Source: Gryganskiella cystojenkinii (Eukaryota; Mortierellomycota; Mortierellomycetes; Mortierellales; Mortierellaceae). From it: DNA of 13,170 bases. The notes beneath the pieces are model-generated. The model saw only the letters and a list, made by a program, of their open reading frames with translations, made no database searches and was not told where the DNA came from. Position 1 is the first letter of the stretch. Each line of letters opens with the position of its first letter. The position numbers were made by a program, and so were the translations under genes. Of the stretch, positions 7,683 through 13,170 are shown piece after piece. Location of the stretch: the NCBI GenBank assembly GCA_015852425.1, contig JAAAIG010000664.1, positions 8,817 to 21,986 on the forward strand. Reading direction: 5' to 3'.

Positions 7683-10454
7683 ATGTCCGAGTCGAGTCCT
7701 ACGACGATCACCCAGTACCCACGGCGCCCAGCCTACGGTAAAAAAGGCGCGGCCATCCAGGTCCGCTCGAACTACTTTGAGATTACAAAGTTGCCCAGCA
7801 TCAGAATCCACCACTACGACGTGACGGTGACCCCGGACGTCCCTCCTCCAGTCAACCGCAAGATTTGTGACCAGTTCATCACCTCTCACAGAGCCTTGGA
7901 TCTGAACAACACCAGCCCGGTCTATGACGGTCGCAAGAACCTGTTCTCGGCCAAGGAGTTTCCGTTCGACAGTCGAACCTTTGATGTAAGAGCCTGTGTT
8001 ACTCAGTGACTGAGTGATATATTTTTCTAGATGATTTGTCAACATCTCTTAATGACCATAACACGCTTTTTTGGCAAACACTTTTTTAGATCATTCTCGC
8101 TGGTGATGTCCGCCCCAACTCCAACCGCCCCCCGCCAACGTTCAAGCTCAAGGTTAAGAAAGCCGCTACGATCAACCTCGAAGAGCTTCACCAGTTTCTC
8201 CAAGGCAAGGCCAGTCTCAGCAACAGCTGTTTGACGGCAATTATGGCGCTCGATATCTTGATCCGGCACAAGCCTGCGATGCTCTATGCGACAGTAGGCC
8301 GATCTTTCTACACGCCCCAAGGCAAACAGCCGTTGACTGGTCCTCTGGATGTCTGGCGCGGTTTCTATCAGTCCGCACGTCCCGCTGTTGGTAAGTTTTT
8401 TTTGGCCTCTTTGATCAGAGTCTGGTGCGACGTGACATCATTGCGTGTTTTAATCAATCACGCGCTGGATAGTTGAACTTACTTGCTTTTGGCCATGATT
8501 TGTAGGAAAAATGATGGTAAACATCGACGTATCGGCCACTGCCTTTTACCAGTCGGGACCTTTGCTTGAAATGGTCACCAAGATCCTAGGCTTGCGATCT
8601 CCTGATGACCTTCGCAGATCTGTGACCCCTGTCAACTGGAAGAAGGTGGAGAGATACATCAAGGGCTTGCGCGTAACGGCAATTCATCGTACTCGCTCCA
8701 CAAAGACGTTCAAGATCTTTAACCTCACTGAGAAATCGGCCAAGGACACTTGTTTTTCTCAGCGAGTCAACAAGGATGACCCGAACTCCAAGGAGTTCGA
8801 GACTGATGTAGCCTCATACTTCATGAAAGCCTACAACATGACCTTGACTTACCCCACGCTCCCTTGTGTCGCGATCGGCAAGTTTGCTATGCTTCCGATC
8901 GAGGTCTGTTCTGTGGTCGAGGGTCAACGGTACCCCAAGAAACTGGATGAGCGTCAGACTGCCGACATGATCAAGTTCACCTGTCAGCCTCCATCCGCTC
9001 GTGCCAACAGCATCAAAGACGGACTCCGCATCTTGAACTACGAGGGCAACGAGTTCCTCAAGGACTTTGGCATGAAGGTCGCAAACGAGATGGTCACCAT
9101 TCAAGCCCGTGTCCTCAACCCACCTACCGTCTCGTACCATTCATCCTCTCGTGATGCCAGCTTCGTCCCTCGAGACGGTGCCTGGAACCTGAAAGACAAA
9201 AAGGTCGTTGTGGGCTCAACCTTAGGTTCTTGGGGCGTGGTCATCTTTGGAACCGAGCGCGATGTTCCTGCGGGTCAGATTAGCGGATTTATTCGCGAGC
9301 TGGTCGGTACCTGTATCGCCACGGGCTTGAACATAGTCAACAAGAACCCGCCGATCGCGTACAACAACCCTCAGGGCAACATCGAGGCTTCTTTGAAACA
9401 GGCTTGGGTCCAGGCTGGCAACGCTGTCAAGTCTCAGCCACAGCTCCTGGTATGCATCTTACCGAACACGGGTGTCCCGTTATACGCAGAGATCAAGCGC
9501 GTAACCGACACTGTACTGGGCGTGTCGAGTCAGTGTCTCCAGGTGAAGCACACGCGCGATCCCAAAAAGCAGTACTGCGCCAACGTTTGTCTCAAGATGA
9601 ATGCTAAGCTCGGTGGTTCGAATCAGCACTTGGCTGCGAACCAAATCCCATTTGTGTCTACGCGTCCTACGATCATCTTTGGAGGAGATGTGACGCATCC
9701 TCAACCCGGCGATACCACTCGCCCCTCAATCGCCTGTGTTGTCGGATCGATGGATCGGAACGCTGCTCGCTATTCGGCTACGATCCGAGTCCAAGCTGCA
9801 AGAACCGAGACGATCACGGATCTCGGAGATATGACAATTGAGTTGCTCAAGTCGTTTTTCCAGAGCTCTGGTCAAAAGCCCGAACGGATTGTGTTTTACC
9901 GCGACGGTGTGTCTGAGAGTCAGTTCGCAGAAGTCCTTCAGATGGAGGTGGCAGCACTAAAGGCGGCATGCCATCGATTGGACCCCAATTACAACCCTTC
10001 GGTGACGTTTGTCGTGGTGCAGAAGCGTCATCACACTCGATTCTTCCCCATGAAGCGTGAAGAGGGCGACCGTTTGGGTAACTGCAAGCCTGGCACTGTG
10101 ATTGATCAGACAATTGTGCACCCGTTCGAATATGATTTCTATCTGCAGAGTCATGGGGGTCTGTTGGGTACATCGCGTCCGGCCCATTACTATGTGTTGC
10201 ATGACGACAACAAGTTTGGTCCGGATGATCTTCAAGAGATGACCTACAAGCTGTGTCACTTGTTTGCTCGATGTACTCGGACTGTGTCTGTGGTGCCACC
10301 AGCGTATTATGCGCACATGGTAGCAGCACGAGCTCGGTTCCATTCGAAGGGAGAACATTGGAGCGACACTGTGTCGTCCGGGTCTGGTCTTGGTGAAGCG
10401 AGCTCGTACCAGAGTGTCCGGGCGGGTCTGTCAAAGGTGATGTGGTTCATGTAA
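7683..10454 (+). CDS. Argonaute, slicer-competent, RNA silencing
   Basis: Eukaryotic Argonaute (Ago clade, not PIWI), which binds small guide RNAs and cleaves or represses matching transcripts. Exons 7683-7985, 8090-8390 and 8506-10454 join to 850 residues, near human AGO2 (859); introns of 104 and 115 bases are GT-AG. Order: N domain (about 25-165), linker 1 with KMMVNIDVSATAFY (203-216), PAZ (about 228-350), MID (about 440-575), PIWI (to 820). The catalytic tetrad is complete: D596 (GGDVTH), E636 (RTETITDL), D668 (FYRDGVSE) and H805 (YYAHMV). The 5'-phosphate pocket of MID is kept: Y528, K532, Q544, K565, K569. Two PAZ positions that normally hold the guide 3' end look altered (see findings). 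The tail ends in WFM rather than the usual YFA. An acceptor-like CTAAATAG abuts the ATG, suggesting a leader intron. Fungal counterparts are called QDE-2 or AGO; several paralogues are common, so no symbol is assigned. Confidence 0.97.
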
Positions 10455-10543
10455 ACCACAGGAACTAGGATCCAAAAAAAAACAGATTTTTTTCTTTGGG
10501 TATCATTTGATTTTTGCTTCGTTTCATTCTTGGCGACCACTTG

Positions 10544-10574
10544 AAAAAAAAAAAAAAAAAAATACAAAAATAAA
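10544..10574 (+). terminator. A tract and AATAAA after Argonaute
   Basis: Nineteen A residues at 10544-10562 are followed by AATAAA at 10569-10574, about 115 bases after the Argonaute stop. The signal is well placed for 3' end formation. The A tract is preceded by T-rich DNA, and no target-site duplication suggests a retroposed tail. Confidence 0.45.
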
Positions 10575-11299
10575 ACCAACATCAATTGCGATCGTATTGA
10601 GAAGAGTACGGGTCTAGGAATGAAAAGGAGAGTAAGGAAAGGAGGGTACCGGGTGAACGGAAACGGGCGGAGTAGGACTGAGATAATGTAGGTTGCTGGC
10701 ACATGATCAACAAGATCCATTGTGGGGGAAGAACGTAAAAGCGTGGTGCACGAGATGTGGAGCGTAGAGGGAAAGTGAGGCTAGAAAACACGCACAAAAA
10801 AGATGGATAAGATCTTTTAAGTCCTCTGAAAAAATCTTATCAGTGAGGGGGAATTGGGTTGCGTTGGTTGCAGAGGGAGAAAACGAGAGCCTGTGAGAAG
10901 CGAAGGCAGGGCAAAAAAAAATACAATCAATTATCAAAGACGTGTGCAACAACGTAGCAGCGGGATCTACGTCAAGTTGGAGAACCCAGAAGGGGAGGAT
11001 CGGATAGTCATGTAAGATTCCCTGAGTGGGCTGGTCTTGGTGGTATTTTTTTGTTTTTTGGTGCTGCACTCTAAAGGACATCCGCTTTATGAAAGTTGAG
11101 ACTCGATATTACTCATGGAAACAAGGTTTACTATAGACAATCAGCCAGATCACAAACTCATTTCGATAACACACCTCCCTGTGCGCCGTTGGTCCTTTTA
11201 TTCCCCTCCTTTTGGCATCCCTCTTTGATTTTTCTTTTCTCTTTCTTTCACACGAACCAGAAACTCACCCACGCACACACCTCTCTCCTAATCACAGCC
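10575..11299. promoter_or_regulatory. Intergenic: upstream region of isocitrate dehydrogenase
   Basis: No gene is supported in these 725 bases. About 10600-11030 the plus strand is purine-rich (GGAGG, GAGAAAACGAG), so the minus strand shows open but low-complexity, C/T-driven frames. A hairpin lies at 10806-10841. From about 11175 the plus strand becomes strongly C/T-rich (CCCTCC, TTTTCTTTTCTCTTTCTTTC) up to an ACACAC leader just before the ATG at 11300, typical of a strong fungal housekeeping promoter. Confidence 0.5.
10806..10841. repeat. 12-of-13 base-pair hairpin
   Basis: GATAAGATCTTTT (10806-10818) pairs with AAAAAATCTTATC (10829-10841) across a 10-base loop, with one C-A mismatch at the ninth pair. 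The stem is AT-rich. It lies about 350 bases after the Argonaute stop and 460 bases before the isocitrate dehydrogenase start. A GATA core (GATAAG) occurs at each arm in opposite orientation, so paired GATA-factor sites are an alternative reading to an RNA hairpin. Confidence 0.6.
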
Positions 11300-13170
11300 A
11301 TGTCCATGCTCGCGTCCACCACCCGCCGTGCATTCCCTGGACTTGCCAGGACCGCCACCCTCGCCTCTGCCAATGCTCACTCGACCCGTGCTTGCAAGTG
11401 ATCCTTGTCATTCAGGAACAAGCTGACTCCATTGTCAAAGACGGTTATTGGACACAGCCATTCTAAATGTTGTTCTCTTTGATCGAACCCAAATAGACTC
11501 AAAGGATTCTCGCATTCAGGTCGCCAACCCCATTGTCGATCTCGATGGTGATGAAATGACTCGAATCATTTGGCAATCCATCAAGGAGAAGGTATATTGA
11601 AAATCATTATTTTTTTTAGTCTGACACGCGCTTGTTGGCTCATATGACGAAAACCAAACTGCGACTGGGGGTCAGTTTCTACCCCGCTTTTTGCCTCTTT
11701 TCAACACCGTTTGCTCTCTTTGCCACGGGAATGGGGAACAAACCTGGCACCGATAGTCTTGTTACTCATTTTTCTCCTTTTTTCTCTTCTTTCGAACTCG
11801 GAATCTTTTATAGCTTATCTTGCCTCATGTCAACCTCGACATCAAGTACTATGACCTTGGCATGGATCACCGTGAAAAGGTACGCAGGCAAAACAGGACC
11901 ACTGGACTTAACAGCTTAAGAAGTCCTATCAACGGAGGAAGAATGCCTCCCCGATAACGTTTGGAGGATCTTAGTGAATACGTGATCTGACCCGAGGACT
12001 CCATGATCTTGTTTCCCTCGTAATGTCTAGACCAAGGACCAAGTGACGATCGATGCTGCGCAGGCGATTCTCAAGTACAACGTCGGTATCAAGTGCGCGA
12101 CCATTACCCCTGATGAGCAACGCGTGAAGGAATACCACTTGACCGAGATGTACAAGTCCCCCAACGGCACCATCCGTAACATTTTGAACGGAACTGTCTT
12201 CAGGGAACCCATCTTGCTCAAGAGTGTACCCAAGATTGTTCCTGGTTGGACAAAGCCCATCATCATTGGTCGTCACGCCTTTGGAGATCAGGTAAAAAAA
12301 AATACGAGATTACCCCGTCACAATTCCCACAGACTTTTGATTATCGGCTCTAATGTTTCCACGGATGTCTCTATTTGGTCGACGATTTTTTTATTTTCTC
12401 AAAAAACACATAGTACAAGGCTACGGACTTTGTTGCTGAGGGACCCGGTCGCTTCGAGATGTCGTTCACGCCCAAGAACGGAGGCGAGACCAAGAAGTGG
12501 GTCGTATATGACTATGAAGGTGCTGGTGTCGGCATGGCCATGTACAACACGGACGCTGTAGGTTTTTTTTAAAAAAAAATCTGATAACTGATCCAGTGAT
12601 ATTTTTAACCTTTGATCTAATACCTGATTACTGATTTCTTTCACGCTCTTACTTACTTTTGTATATTTCGATCCGGCTATTTGTTAGTCGATCACTGGAT
12701 TTGCCCACAGCTGCTTCAAGATGGCTATTTCCCAGAATATGCCCCTTTACCTCAGCACCAAGAACACGATTTTGAAGAAGTACGATGGACGTTTCAAGGA
12801 TATCTTTGAGACTATCTACCAAAAGTAAGTGTCGATTACAGGAGAGGCAGGAAAGAAAGGCATAACGTTGGGCAAGTTTTTTTTTGATTAACCAAGTGCC
12901 ATTCTTGTTTGCGCATAATAGGGATTACAAGAAGGAGTTCGAAGACAAGAAGATCTGGTACGAGCACCGTTTGATCGACGACATGGTCGCTCAGGGTCTC
13001 AAGTCCTCGGGTGGATTCGTCTGGGCCTGCAAGAACTATGATGGAGATGTTCAGTCCGATATCTTGGCCCAGGGATTCGGTTCCCTTGGTTTGATGACCT
13101 CCGTCCTCGTCACCCCCGATGGCAAGACCCTCGAGTCCGAGGCCGCCCACGGCACGGTTACCCGCCATTT
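11300..13170 (+). CDS. IDP1: NADP-dependent isocitrate dehydrogenase, mitochondrial (partial)
   Basis: Homodimeric enzyme converting isocitrate to 2-oxoglutarate with NADPH production. Exons: 11300-11393, 11497-11591, 11814-11879, 12031-12291, 12414-12557, 12688-12824, 12922 to window end, giving 348 codons of a usual 420-450. The N terminus is a classic matrix presequence, rich in Arg, Ser, Ala and Thr with no acid before residue 35, ending RAY|SKD, an MPP cleavage site with Arg at -3 (cut after Y32). The mature part starts [19 protein letters not shown]. Substrate and cofactor segments follow: [25 protein letters not shown] (R166, Y173, matching R132 and Y139 of human IDH1); [12 protein letters not shown] with catalytic K245; metal ligands D285, D308 and D312 ([14 protein letters not shown]). 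It ends at AAHGTVTRH, cut by the window. Introns are GT-AG except the first, which is best read as GC-AG. A second in-frame ATG lies at 11306. Confidence 0.95.
11394..11496 (+). other. GC-AG intron in isocitrate dehydrogenase
   Basis: The frame from the ATG runs into TGA at 11399-11401, so splicing must occur before it. Exon 2 needs an upstream exon ending one base into a codon. A donor GCAAGT at 11394 meets this, giving a split TAC codon and the sequence [20 protein letters not shown] is the standard donor of GC-AG introns. The acceptor is AAATAG at 11491-11496. The only phase-compatible GT donor nearby is GTGCTT at 11388, a weak match that would give the less typical STHSKD. Confidence 0.7.

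Noticed and set aside
9615..9625. GGTTCGAATCA, a near match to a tRNA B box.
   Set aside because: It lies inside the conserved MID/PIWI coding sequence (GGSNQH) with no A box or cloverleaf around it.
9847..10434. Open minus-strand frame of 195 codons opposite Argonaute.
   Set aside because: It is antisense to the highly conserved PIWI exon, has low-complexity His/Thr/Ser/Gln content and no recognisable domain; explained by codon bias of the plus-strand gene.
7683..10454. Prokaryotic Argonaute defence system.
   Set aside because: The gene has GT-AG introns, the eukaryotic DEDH tetrad with YYAH histidine, and fungal housekeeping neighbours. No accessory nuclease, TIR or Sir2 partner is adjacent.
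10544..10562. Retroposed poly(A) tail of a LINE or processed pseudogene.
   Set aside because: No coding relic precedes it other than Argonaute, which keeps its introns, and no flanking target-site duplication was seen.
10707..11081. Minus-strand frame of 124 codons in the Argonaute-IDH gap.
   Set aside because: Its composition follows the C/T-rich bias of the strand, it has no domain, and it crosses the hairpin. No splice or promoter evidence supports it.
11416..11468. Extra coding exon in isocitrate dehydrogenase between exons 1 and 2.
   Set aside because: The frame is open after an AG at 11414-11415, but reaching exon 2 in phase needs an intron of 28 bases with a poor donor, and homologues have no such insert.

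Overview
The window is nuclear DNA from an intron-rich fungus. Genes are split by many short introns (about 80-220 bases) with GTAAG-type donors and TAG/CAG acceptors. Promoters are CT-rich, 3' ends are A-rich, and the proteins are typical fungal housekeeping proteins. Protein style and intron density suggest an early-diverging lineage such as Mucoromycota/Mortierellomycotina; this is inference, because no marker gene settles it. No prokaryotic operon, CRISPR array, rRNA, convincing tRNA or intact transposon was seen.

Layout. (1) 1-660: heptamer repeat in an intron, then the last two exons of phosphomannomutase (SEC53/PMM), plus strand. (2) 993-2275: four-exon membrane-anchored staphylococcal-nuclease-like endonuclease of the LCL3 family, plus strand. 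(3) 2276-3781: about 1.5 kb with no convincing gene, but with two stretches that look like decayed coding sequence. (4) 3782-4243: single-exon small protein with a C-terminal leucine-heptad coiled coil, unrecognised. (5) 4396-6625: nine-exon SAM50 (mitochondrial Omp85 assembly protein), minus strand, convergent with gene 4. (6) 6626-7682: divergent intergenic region shared by SAM50 and Argonaute, holding a perfect inverted repeat, a tandem duplication and upstream ORFs. (7) 7683-10454: three-exon eukaryotic Argonaute with all four slicer residues. (8) 10455-11299: intergenic, with an A tract, a poly(A) signal and a strong hairpin. (9) 11300-13170: NADP-dependent isocitrate dehydrogenase, mitochondrial, seven exons visible, cut by the window end; its first intron appears to be GC-AG.

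Three products (LCL3, SAM50, IDH) belong to mitochondria, PMM makes mannose-1-phosphate for glycosylation, and Argonaute acts in RNA silencing. Nothing in spacing or orientation suggests they work as one system, and adjacency is probably ordinary fungal gene order. I did not find a clear undescribed system. The best leads are the GC-AG intron matched to a mitochondrial cleavage site, the altered Argonaute PAZ pocket, the structured SAM50-Argonaute intergenic DNA, and the unrecognised coiled-coil protein.
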